Source: Rehmannia glutinosa (taxonomy: Eukaryota; Streptophyta; Magnoliopsida; Lamiales; Orobanchaceae). From it: 64,000 nt of DNA. The stretch covers positions 27,018,075 through 27,082,074 of the forward strand of contig CM071935.1 in the NCBI GenBank assembly GCA_016081115.2. Direction: 5' to 3'. The position numbers and the translations under genes were made by a program. Below, in pieces: positions 35,370 to 45,300 of this stretch. Below the pieces are notes generated by a model. That model had not been told where the DNA came from. It searched no databases and was given only the letters and a program-made list of their open reading frames with translations. The first letter of the stretch is position 1; the number at the start of each line of letters is the position of its first letter.

Positions 35370-35890
35370 TTTACTTAATGTCGTTTGCTTTCACAGTAAT
35401 TTATTTTTGCTTTAACAATACTGTCATTTTGCTTTGACAATGTTCATACTTCTTGCTTTATTTAGTGATTTTGCCTTCGTAGTACTTTTGTTTTGCTATT
35501 AATACAGTACATATTTTTGACAATGTTCATACTTATTACTCTATTTATTGATTTTTGTTTTCATAGTACAATTGTTTTGCTTTTACATTATTCATTTCAG
35601 CTGCTTCCATAGTAGAGCTATTATGCTCTTACAGTATTCATTTTAGCTTTCATCACATTACAGCTTCTTCACAATGTTTCATACTAGTTGCTTTATCAAG
35701 TAAGTTGCTCTCATAGTACAATTTATTTGCTTTCACATATTGATTTTCTGCTTTTATCTCATAGTAGTATGAGGGTTTTTGCTTTCATAGTTCTTATTTT
35801 ATGCTTTCGTATACTTATCCCTTTGCTTCTGTTTTCACAGTTCTTATTTATTTAAATCTCTAATTCCTTGCTTTAATATATATTTTTCCT
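35370..35890 (+). repeat. reiterated TTGCTTTCA(C/T)AGTA motif in an outer-MULE intron
   Basis: About twenty imperfect copies of TTTGCTTT, often followed by CATAGTA or CACAGTA, fill this T-rich stretch. It ends in a polypyrimidine AG directly before the Ulp1 relict exon. All read in the sense of that exon. Confidence 0.75.
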
Positions 35891-35898
35891 TTTTTTAG

Positions 35899-36252
35899 CG
35901 TTATCTTTTTGCGTTGTATATGAAGTCGAAGATTGTACGAGCCATTGTTTGTCAATTGAACAATCGCTCATTGCAAGACTTGCAATGGCTTGGCGGGACG
36001 ATGAGAACAAGGTTGATTGTGGCGTGTTTGCGATGCGCCACATGGACACCTACATGGAGGTGGAACTCGAAACTGGGACAACGGGCTTCGGAAGGACAAC
36101 TTGTCTCAAACTGCGTCTTTGAGACTAAAATATTGTGTTGCTATTGTCCTCGAAAATATTAATAAACTGAGAGAAAAGAACATAGTATATTCAAAAATAT
36201 TCTGTGGTGGTCAGAAGAAATTTGTTGCCTCCTCAAGTGGGCAACAACTGTA
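35899..36252 (+). pseudogene. Ulp1 protease C-terminal exon relict of the outer MULE
   Basis: After a T-rich AG acceptor the plus strand encodes AMAWRDDENKVDCGVFAMRH, closely matching the inner element's catalytic cysteine exon, with the cysteine codon at 36018-36020. The frame then shifts after DTYM, and the match continues in another frame as GGGTRNWDNGLRKDN and VLENINKLREKN. The N-terminal exons with the His and Asp of the triad were not found, so this is a terminal fragment of a dead gene. Confidence 0.8.
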
Positions 36253-36850
36253 ATAGGAGTTTTCTGGGAACTATGTTTTTTGGTAATTTTGGTTTCACTT
36301 GCTTAGGTTTTTTGGTTTGGCAGACATGTACACACTCGTGGATATTTGCTTTGCTTTAATGGCTTATTTTGTTACTTTTTTTTGAGCAAGACCTTATTTT
36401 GTTACTGATAGTTTATTTGTTTGATATTTGTTTCACAAATATTGCTACATGTTCCCAAAATATAAGCCAAAAAAGCAAAATTTATATGATCAAAAATAAG
36501 TTTTGCATATCAAGTAACATCTTTAAAATATTGACGAAAAAAATAATTTTCTTTGTGTGAATTCATCAAGATATTGTTGTCTTGAGTTGCAATTTTACTT
36601 GTTGTTCTTTGTGTGGATGGGCAATGAGTGTGTTTTTGATGTTGTTAAAGGTATAATTGTTGTTGTTTTGCTGATGATTTGATAGGATGCTGCTTTGGGA
36701 TGTGTGTGTTGTTGCGTGATGGGGTAGAATTTAGGCTGAGTGGGGTTGTAGTTTTTGTTTGATGTGTTGAGTTCCATAATAGAATTGTCTGCTTTTTTTT
36801 TGGGTGTGATGCTGCTGGAGGGGCTGGATGTTTGCACCATGTTTTCCATT
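36253..36850. other. non-coding 3' region of the Ulp1 relict
   Basis: T/G-rich sequence without a supported gene. The minus-strand frames at 36849-36595 are Thr/Pro/Lys-rich readings of TG-rich DNA and are not credible genes. Confidence 0.5.
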
Positions 36851-37021
36851 TAGCCATAGTATAATTGTAATCATGAAAAAACGCACATAAATGTCATAGC
36901 AAACAGGTAGTGTGAATTTTTAAATTTGCAACTAATTATACATTAACAATGCAAATATTTGGCATTATCAGAGCAACATAGTTTTACTATGAAACCAATT
37001 GAAAACATTAATTATTAAAAC
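36851..37021 (+). repeat. 171-bp direct repeat, copy 1
   Basis: Begins TAGCCATAGTATAATTGTAA and ends ATTAATTATTAAAACA. It matches 37648-37818 with few mismatches. This copy abuts the truncated MURA relict. Confidence 0.9.
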
Positions 37022-37255
37022 ACACAACGAGCCTTGCACCCGACCCTTGATGATGCTCTTTTGGTTGTACTTATTCGCACGTCAAATCCTACAATATAAC
37101 CACAGTGACCGTAGAATTGCACCTCTTCTTCCAAATGTATAAATTGCATTCCCTCATGGGGTACTATGCTTTGATCACATTCGAGTATCCAATTTTTTGT
37201 AGAGTCTGACCATATCTCTAGGTGCTCTTGAAATATATCATATATTGTACATGTG
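37022..37255 (-). pseudogene. MURA transposase N-terminal relict of the outer MULE
   Basis: The minus strand encodes STKNWILECDQSIVPHEGMQ, then VGFDVRISTTKR and SSRVGCKARCV, aligning with the inner MURA exon 2. The segment holding the FAR1 YVVCNREGF block is deleted between TTKR and RVGCKA, and the exon is cut at the 171-bp repeat. The DDE core is missing. It shows that the outer element carried the same transposase, reading leftward. Confidence 0.8.
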
Positions 37256-37647
37256 GATATTTTTAAGCCATATAATTATTAAAAAAAAATAGGAATTAAA
37301 CATGCAACAATTATGTTCTAAAGAATCAATAAATGTATACTATGTTGGCAATAAAGTTATACTACATAATTTAATAATTCAGAAAATATGAACATATTTT
37401 GCAACATCTACATTCTAACGAAGCAATAAAGTTATACTATGCTGCCAATAAATTTATCACCTTTTTTGGCACTAATTAGACAAATTAGAAGAAAATCCAA
37501 CAATTTTGTTCTGTCAAAGCATAAAATATATATTATGAATACAATAATTTTTATAGAAAAAGCAGAATGGTAACAAATACAACTAAACATAATCTACATA
37601 CTTTAATCATGAAAAAAAAATCAATAACAACATGTATTAGTTGCATT

Positions 37648-37818
37648 TAGCCATAGTATAATTGTAACCATGAAAAAACGCTCATAAATGTCATAGCAAA
37701 CAGGTAGTGTGAATTTTTAAATTTGCAACTAATTATACATTAACGATGCAAATATTTGGCATTATTAGAGCGACATAGTTTCACTATGAAAGCAATCGAA
37801 AATATTAATTATTAAAAC
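37648..37818 (+). repeat. 171-bp direct repeat, copy 2
   Basis: Partner of 36851-37021, offset by 797 bp. The MURA relict lies between the two copies. Confidence 0.9.
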
Positions 37819-38439
37819 ATGTAACCAATCAATAATAATCGAAAATATGAAAGCAATCGAAAACATTCTCAAAATATCAAAATTAAATCTTAACAAATGT
37901 AATGGAAACACTAAAAAAAACGATTTGCTATATAAAATATGTTCGATTTTTATGTACTCGCTGAATCCAATGGTGATGAAAATTCACCTTCACCAACATG
38001 CATATGTGCTTCCATGTTCAAGAGTTTGTACGACTATTAAAGTTTTTAGGTTTTTTCGACGGAGAAGAAAGGTTTTTTGTCGAAGCTTTGCGTATTTCGG
38101 ATGAAAGAGAAAGAGAAGATATCAAAATCTGTTTGGAGAGAAGAAGAACGTGAATAACCGTGGTGTGGTTTGTAAAGGTGAGAGAAAATCAAAGTTTGTA
38201 GAGGTGAGAGAAAATCAAATCTTTCCCATATCAATTGTAACCGTCCATAATATCATCTAACTTTTTTTTCCCCTAATATACCCTTAATGATTATATTTTT
38301 TATGATAAATAGTATTAAAATTGATTTAATACCAGCCACAGATTCAAAGAAACTAATGGATAGGATTTGTCCCTACGTTCTTACCTAGGGACCCTAGACT
38401 CATGTAATCCTATCCCTATATATAGATTTCATTAATTTC

Positions 38440-39236
38440 TAAATGACAAGAAGTGCTAAGGATATGGTCCGCTTTTTAGGTTGGTCCAATTGTAAACAAT
38501 GATTAATTGCGGGTAATTATTTTGTAATCATATTATCTTATCTCAACTACAAATCAAAAATCTTATGGAATAAATACAAAATAACTACAAGATTTCGAAA
38601 GTAAATAAAGGAAATAAAATTTGCTATTAAGGTTACAATATATAGCATAAAATTATATTAAAATATTTTCTTAATTATACTCATTAATTTGTCTATAAAT
38701 ATAGATCTCAAAGCAGTCACTCTAGCTGTAAAAGTTCTCCGCATTTCGAAAACCCATCTTAATAAAATTCTCTGTCAATCATTCTTCTCTTTCATTCAGA
38801 AAAAATAGCGTCATAAATTAGCATACAATGATCGAAATAACGTGAACAATCTGGAGTGTGTATTTCATGACGTAGAGGTCTGCAATTTATTTATTTTTAT
38901 GTCATTAAAACTTTTAAATTGATCGTAGCATAAATAAGATATAAATTCAAATTTTCTTATTGCAGGGTGATAGAATCCGTGGAAGTATAAGAAACGCCAA
39001 CACTTCCCAGTCTAAACGAATGTTGTGGTGACGATAAATCGAAAAACAACAGACGAATAATATTGGTGTATAAGAAATTGTTCCAAATTTATAATTGTTC
39101 AATTTAGTGATTTAGCTTTCTTTGTCTAAAGTTTGTATTGTATGATTATTCTTTAGCATTGTAATTCTTAGATAGATACATTTTTACATCCAACGATATA
39201 GCACACCCTCTGCGTCGCACGGATGAAATACTAGTT
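38440..39236 (+). mobile_element. Helitron-like fragment with an RPA-like exon pair
   Basis: A short gene-like unit starts after a TATA-like TCTATAAATATAG near 38690. An exon ending CVFHDVE (to about 38877) splices by GT-AG to one starting GDRIRGSIRN (from about 38967), which together read like an OB-fold segment of replication protein A. RPA-like genes are common in plant Helitrons. The segment ends with a decayed hairpin and CTAG next to T at 39231-39235, the Helitron 3' plan. The 5' end was not found. Confidence 0.5.
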
Positions 39237-39353
39237 AAGAATTAAAACTTTATGTTATTTTGACAAGCCAAAATACCAAAAATTTAAAAAAATAGCTCAA
39301 ATTTAATAAAATTAGCACAAATCCCGTGTAACACACAAGTGTTTTCCTAGTTA
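39237..39353 (+). other. second Helitron-like 3' terminus
   Basis: A weak hairpin remnant (CCCGTGTAACACAC) is followed by CTAG next to T near 39350, 115 bp after the previous terminus. It resembles it in layout but not strongly in sequence. Confidence 0.3.
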
Positions 39354-40330
39354 TAAAATAATTAGGATCTCCTAACTGTTTTTAAAAGTACTTTATTATG
39401 TTATGAGCTCATAAAGTTTAACAAATAGTTTAAAACATGTTAAAATTCTCAAGGGAAATATTTTGTTTCAAAAAATTATAACTCACCCAAATACCCTCAA
39501 AGTAAATGCCAATCTCAATCTTTGTGGAAAAACGTCGAAATGAAGCCCATATGAATTTTGGTGTGCGTTGAAGTATATTTTGATCTTCCAAAACTTCAAA
39601 AATAAAAGGAAAATTGATACAAATGCCCCACTTTCTGGAGACAATGTCAGCCTTTTACGCTTCCTGGTACTATTTTACCCAAATTTATGCTCCCGCCTTT
39701 TTTTTACGCTCCATCAAAAATTTCCGGATATTGTTACGCTTTGTTTCAACATTGTTTCTAACATATTCGTTTTAATAATTTTTCAGTGAAAAAATAAATT
39801 TTGCCATCGTTAAATAATACATTTTATACTCGAAGTCTTATAAAAAATAAAGAAATGTACACATAAAACAACACATATTAGAACCAAACAAATTAAAATA
39901 TTATAGAAACAACATGAATAAAAAAACACAATTCAATTTTTGATCCAATGCATTAAAACATAAAAAATCATGGAAACAACCAGGAGACAATATAGAAACA
40001 AACCAGAAATAATATACAAAACACCATATGAGCAAAAAGAGTTAAAAATAGGTAAAAATTGTATTTAAACATCGAAAACTTCATGGGAACAACAAAGAAA
40101 CATTGGAACAACAAGAAAATTATGTAATCCACAATTACTTATCCAAATTCAACCATAAATTTAACTAGTTGCTATGATTTCATTTTAGATTGGGTCAATA
40201 TCTTTTTTAAGGTACATTCCCAAAAGTCAAATAATTTATATTAGCTGAGGATCAATTTATGTATTTTCATTTATTATTCAATATTTTATATAATGGGAAG
40301 AAATATATTGATAAAATCCACTAAAACAAA
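39354..40330. other. AT-rich intergenic sequence
   Basis: No gene, repeat boundary or RNA gene recognised. Confidence 0.5.
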
Positions 40331-40430
40331 GGAGATGGTCATTTGGCCTAGTGTATCGCCTCCTTAGTGGGAGAGGTTAAGAGTTCGATTGTGTGTGAGT
40401 TTGGGAAAAAGTCAAAAAAAAAAAAAAAGC
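40331..40430 (+). mobile_element. tRNA-derived SINE-like element
   Basis: A box A-like TGGCCTAGTGTA near 40344 and a box B-like GGTTAAGAGTTCGATTGTG near 40375 are spaced as in RNA polymerase III promoters. A stem-like CCTCCTTAGTGGGAGAGG lies between them, and an A-rich tail follows. The body is short, so this is a truncated or minimal copy. Confidence 0.55.
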
Positions 40431-41129
40431 CCTAAAAAAAGCATAAATACATGATTAAATTGTCCTTGAAATATATATAAAGCTTAGTTTCTTGCGATCC
40501 ATTCAATTTTGAATTGCCCCAAAAAAGAACTATTCTTTCATTTTGCCTCGAAGGAAAATAGGTAAAATTTATCCTAAAGTTAAAATGATGTGCTTGCTAT
40601 TTTATTAAGATAATTTTTATAAATTCTTTTCCTAGAAAATAAAATTGACGAAATATATGTTTTATTAATTTTTTTTAAAAGAAAAAGTACGATGAGATTA
40701 TATTTTATAAAAATATTTCAATTTTCATAAAGTCTCTGAATTTTGTAAACTGAAAATAATATGATTGCTAATTTATTTTTTAAGAAGTTTCTCTAACAGA
40801 TTACGAATTATTTTCCTTAGAAAATAAAAGAACAAAATATATTTTAATCTTTTTGGAACAAAATGCCATGGGATTTTATTTTATAAAATTCACTTTTTAA
40901 ATTCTCATCTTCTTACTAAAGTCTGAAATCCAAGCAAAAGGTCACACTATTTGGACCAGCGAACAATGAGTTCAAAACTAAAGTGACTAGAATTGGGAAA
41001 ACCAAAAATATGGGGACTACAATGAACTCGTTCAACTCTAGGGACTGCATGTGCAATTAAATAACCCTTTGAAAAAAACCAAAATCTGAACACAAATACA
41101 AATACAAAGAGCAGAGTTTCGCGGTTATT
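40431..41129. other. intergenic and upstream region of the ALY gene
   Basis: AT-rich with no supported gene. The core promoter of the downstream gene should lie near the right end, but no clear TATA box stands out. Confidence 0.45.
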
Positions 41130-41327
41130 ACCCCCAAAAAATAATAATAAAAAATAATTTATTTCTTCTTCCCACCTCTCTCTCTCTCTCTAAAACACTC
41201 CTCCTCCTCCTCTCTCTAAACGTTCTCACTTTCTCGCCAAATTTCGTAGTCTCATCTCTGCCGCAAGTAATTCTTCATAAGTTTCAAATTGCTTTCAACA
41301 ATGCGGTGAATTGAATTTATTGGAGAG
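41130..41327 (+). promoter_or_regulatory. 5' leader exon and proximal promoter of the ALY gene
   Basis: A CT-rich leader ends at a GT donor (GAGAG|GTAAAG, 41327/41328); the acceptor before the start-codon exon is at 42339, so the first intron lies in the 5' UTR. The leader contains TTCTCGCCAAA at 41231-41241, close to an E2F site on the reverse strand (TTTGGCGA), and a two-codon upstream ORF, ATG CGG TGA, at 41301-41309. The transcription start is not determined. Confidence 0.6.
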
Positions 41328-41694
41328 GTAAAGAGAAAGGAAAAGGTGGTGTTTTTTTGTGTGTTCTTACTTTCGTTTTTAACGATTTGAATTTAAGTTT
41401 TAGATGGTTGGACTTTGAAATGGGTTGTGTTTTTATTCTCTTTATGGTGTTTTTATTTCTAATCGTTGATCAGTGGTGGTGTTTTTTACTTTTTAAAATT
41501 TTCTCTGTTGTTTGCTTTTGCTGCGAATTTGTATTTTGTTCTGCATCTGACTAAATTTGTTTAGTGACTTGTAAATCTCATATTATGCGCGTTTAATTTT
41601 TCTGGAAAATTGTAAACGTTGTTGATTTGAGTATTTGAAGCATATTTAATTTGGAAATTTGATGAGTTCTTTTAGCTGCGTGCTTTTGAATGAA

Positions 41695-41722
41695 CTGTGT
41701 GTGTGTGTGTGTGTGTGTGTGT
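41695..41722. repeat. (GT)n microsatellite in the ALY leader intron
   Basis: About 28 bp of GT dinucleotide inside the intron 41328-42339. Confidence 0.9.
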
Positions 41723-42345
41723 CTAGTGTGTGCATGTGGTGGTATCGCTGATGAATGATTAAAATTTGGAATGCTTTTAACTTCGAAATTTAAGTTTAAT
41801 TGTGTGGTGATTTTTCTGTTTCAAGTTATTCCCAAAAATTGATTACTTCTCTTGCTAGTTCTCTGTGTATTTTCCTTTCATGGGATAACAATTACTTTTT
41901 GGTGTGGTTTTGATTCTTAGGGTTTGCTATTTAAATTGTGTGGCAAATATTGTTTTTGTTTGCTTATCTCGCATGGTCTTAATTAATTTTCAAGTTTCAA
42001 GCTAATTTGAGATGTGGAAGTGGGTTTCAAAAGATTGTTTGTTTGTTTGTTTGTGTGGTTTTTCCCCCCGCTGTCCTTCCGCTCTTCAGTGGTTGTAATA
42101 GAGCACTTGTAAATGTAAATTTATTTGGCGCCTTTTTTGTTGTGCTTTTGAATAACTGTTCAAATGACATGGGCTCAGTTGAATTTTTGGAGGGAAATTG
42201 AGACTTATAGCTCAATAAATAAGTAATAACGAATTTCAGCAATTTACAATTGTTGACTTGACAGCTTACCTTTATTATTCTTTGTTATTTCTCTTAATTA
42301 CTGATTTATTTGCTACTTGTGTCTTGTTTTTGGGTTTAGCTGATA

Positions 42346-45300
42346 ATGGGGCCGACAAGAAAATCTAGAAGTGTGAATAGGCGTTATATTGACGAAGTAT
42401 CTCCTAGCAAAGATGGTGATAAAAGAAGCAATAGCAGGGTGAGATTTGTTATGCAATTATTCAGTTTCTAGTTGTAATTAAATTGTCTAAGCCCACTTCT
42501 TGTCGAGCAAAATGTATCTTTAACTGTTATCTTTTCTTGATGGTTTTATGGCTTCTCTTTTTCATGTACAGTTTCCCATGGAGCAATGACTTAATAGAAA
42601 CTTCTATTTAAGTCTCTTTATCATTATCAAAACATTCTCAATTTGTTATTATTGAGATACTTTACATCATTTTACTACCGTATGAGATTTCTTGGTCTGT
42701 TACCTTATAAAGATACAGGGGCTACTTATAAATTCCGTTTCTTGCCGTTTACACGTGACAGACTTCCCGGTTGTAGATTAGTAGAAAGTTATTTCAAGAA
42801 CTCGACAACTAGATATTGATTTTTGGGGTTTGTCCTCTGCTTCGCTTCATCACTCAGAAATGAGTGCCAAAGCTGACGTGCAAGGATTAGCAACAATTTT
42901 GAATGATGGATCCATTTGCACATTTATAGACTGATATATTTGTTTCATTTGTTATGCATGCAACATTGCAAGTAAAATGGCTGTTCAGTCTAGCGAGAAA
43001 AACTTTTTTAAGCAATCAAATTGTGATTTCAAGCATAAGAGCTTGATTTCTATAATAAGATGCAGGTATCTGGTGTGATGTCCCACTGAGAATTTGTACA
43101 GCCATGTATGGTTTTTTAGTTCCTTAATTCAGTAATACTTTCTTGTTCTTTTTCTTTTTTTTCTTCTTCCTCTTCTTCTTGTTCTTTTTTTTTCTCTTTT
43201 TTTTTGTTTTTGGCAACATGTATGTAGCTCAAAGGATTGCTGATTGTGCATCTTTACATACCTTCCCCTCCCCCCCCCCCTTCTCTCTCTCTCGCCCTTT
43301 TTCAGAAAAGAAAGCTGTGCGACATGCTTGGGCCCCGATGGACTACAGAAGAGCTAACTCGCTTTTACGATGCTTACCGCAAGTATGGTAAAGACTGGAA
43401 AAAGGTTAGTTTAACTTTGTATCAGATCAATTGATAAAGAGTCACGTGGACAATATTATGAATTTATTAATTAAAACTGTCTTCCTTAAGAAAAATCTGA
43501 TCTTTATTGCGATTGCCGATATTTTTATAATCTAAAATAACAAACAAAGTTGCGCTGGGAGTGGTTCTTGCCTTAAATAAATCAGGGTTTGTCCTACTTT
43601 ATGAAATAACCAGTTTGATTGCTAACAGCTTGTTTTTACTGTTTTCTGTGGTTACAGGTGGCCAGTGTTGTGAGAAATAGACCTTCAGAAATGGTAGAGG
43701 CCCTTTACACAATGAATAGGGTAAGTTGCTCTACGATTTATGTATTCGACAGTGATGACAATCTCACTTCTGTCTTATTTTGAAAGACTATTCGTACCTC
43801 ACATACTGATAGCCTATTGTTACTTCAAACAGCCATTTTACGCCTATAAAGCACACTCTACATGGTCTATGGCTCTATGCTATGAACAAATTGATTATAT
43901 CATAAATTAACTTTACTTTTAAAGGTCCATTGGCAATAAAATCTAGAACTTTAATATCTTCACATCAAATAATCTTCTTATTTATAACATATCTATAATT
44001 GCAATAACTGTGAAATAGCTTCAAAGTTGTGACTTGAGAGTTTTGACAACAATCGCCTGCAGAACAGTGATGTTAAACTATGAAATCTGACCGAAGATTT
44101 TTAATTAAAATAAGAATTTCAATTTACTCAAATTTTCTACATTATCATAAAGCTTCTTTTTCCATGAGGGCTATGTTGGACCAAAATGACACTAAGCTAA
44201 GCTCTGAAATTTGCAATTTTCAAAACAGAGAAAACTAAATGAGGTCACATAGGGCCATGCTTTAACTATAACTAAGTGTTTTACTATTTTCAGCTTTTAA
44301 TTTCAGGCGTACTTATCTCTTCCAAATGGAACTGCTTCTGCTGCTGGGCTGATTGCTATGATGACTGATCATTACAGCAATTTGGTGAGAGTATTGTAAT
44401 TCAGATAGGAAGTTGAACATCTACAAACAAACATCTGCTCTCAGATTCATGTTATGAATGGCTGAATATGTCTTTAGAGTATGAATATTTTTGAAAATGT
44501 TAGTAAAAGAAGATTTAAATTGTTTTTAACTCCCCATTTCTGTGCTCCAAATCCCATGCATGTGTGTTCCGCGGCTGTCTCTATATGCATATTCTCTTTT
44601 TATTTCTCTGAAGTGGAAGAGGAATTTGATTTGAAAAGATTGTAGCAAACTACCAAAGAATTTGTTAGTTCCAATTATAAGGCATCGCTTATTGTGCTGA
44701 CTTCCTATCTGTGTTCTTGTTTTAGAATCTGTAATCGCAATCAATTGAAATTCAGTCTCATGTGCAGGTGTAGCTCATAAATCTTAGGCTTCTGTGTATG
44801 GAAAACATATACTTTACAAGTTATATTATGTATATGTCAATTGTCCTTGAAATTTGGTGAACACAGTTACTGGCTTCTCATGATGCCTTTGCATGCTAAG
44901 TCAATTTGATCTTGGCTTGACAGGCAGGAAGTGACAGTGACCAAGAAAGCAATGATGGAGCAGGATCATCTCGAAAGACTCAGAAGCGTGTTCGTGGAAA
45001 AGTCCAGCCTACTACCTCCAAAGCACCTGAGGACCAATTAGTTTCCCATACGCAGACAGTTGCATCAGATTACGGTTGTCTGTCATTGTTAAAGAAGAAA
45101 CGCTCCGGAGGTATGTTGAAACAAAATTTACTCAAATTTGGAATATGAATGGGTATGTGTAATTTCTTTCTCTATAGGCTGAACCACTTTTGGACCCCAC
45201 GTGCACCTAGGTCTGAGAGAGGCACGTAAAAATATGCAAAACTTATGAGCATATATGTTGCAGTTCTCAGAATATTTACATGCCTACTTTTGATTATAGT

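Larger units (their letters stand above)
22811..38418. mobile_element. outer MULE (Ulp1-carrying type), decayed and split by two related elements
   Basis: Near-identical inverted repeats of about 50 bp lie at 22813-22862 and 38359-38412; both contain GGTAAGAACGTAGGGACAA in inverted orientation. Inside are a Ulp1 protease relict on the plus strand (35914-36252) and a MURA transposase N-terminal relict on the minus strand (37022-37255). This is the same convergent gene pair as the inner element, in the opposite orientation. After removing the inner MULE (23590-33718), the small relative (33765-34766) and the shared TA tract, about 4.4 kb remains. Dead: both genes are fragments. Confidence 0.75.

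Noticed and set aside
36595..36857. Overlapping Thr/Lys/Pro-rich minus-strand frames
   Set aside because: Products of TG-rich low-complexity DNA with no conserved motif; one is simply a shifted copy of the other.
43143..43434. Plus-strand frames with a poly-Phe start near the SANT exon
   Set aside because: They read through the intron polypyrimidine tract into the real exon (43306-43404); the spliced ALY model explains the coding part.
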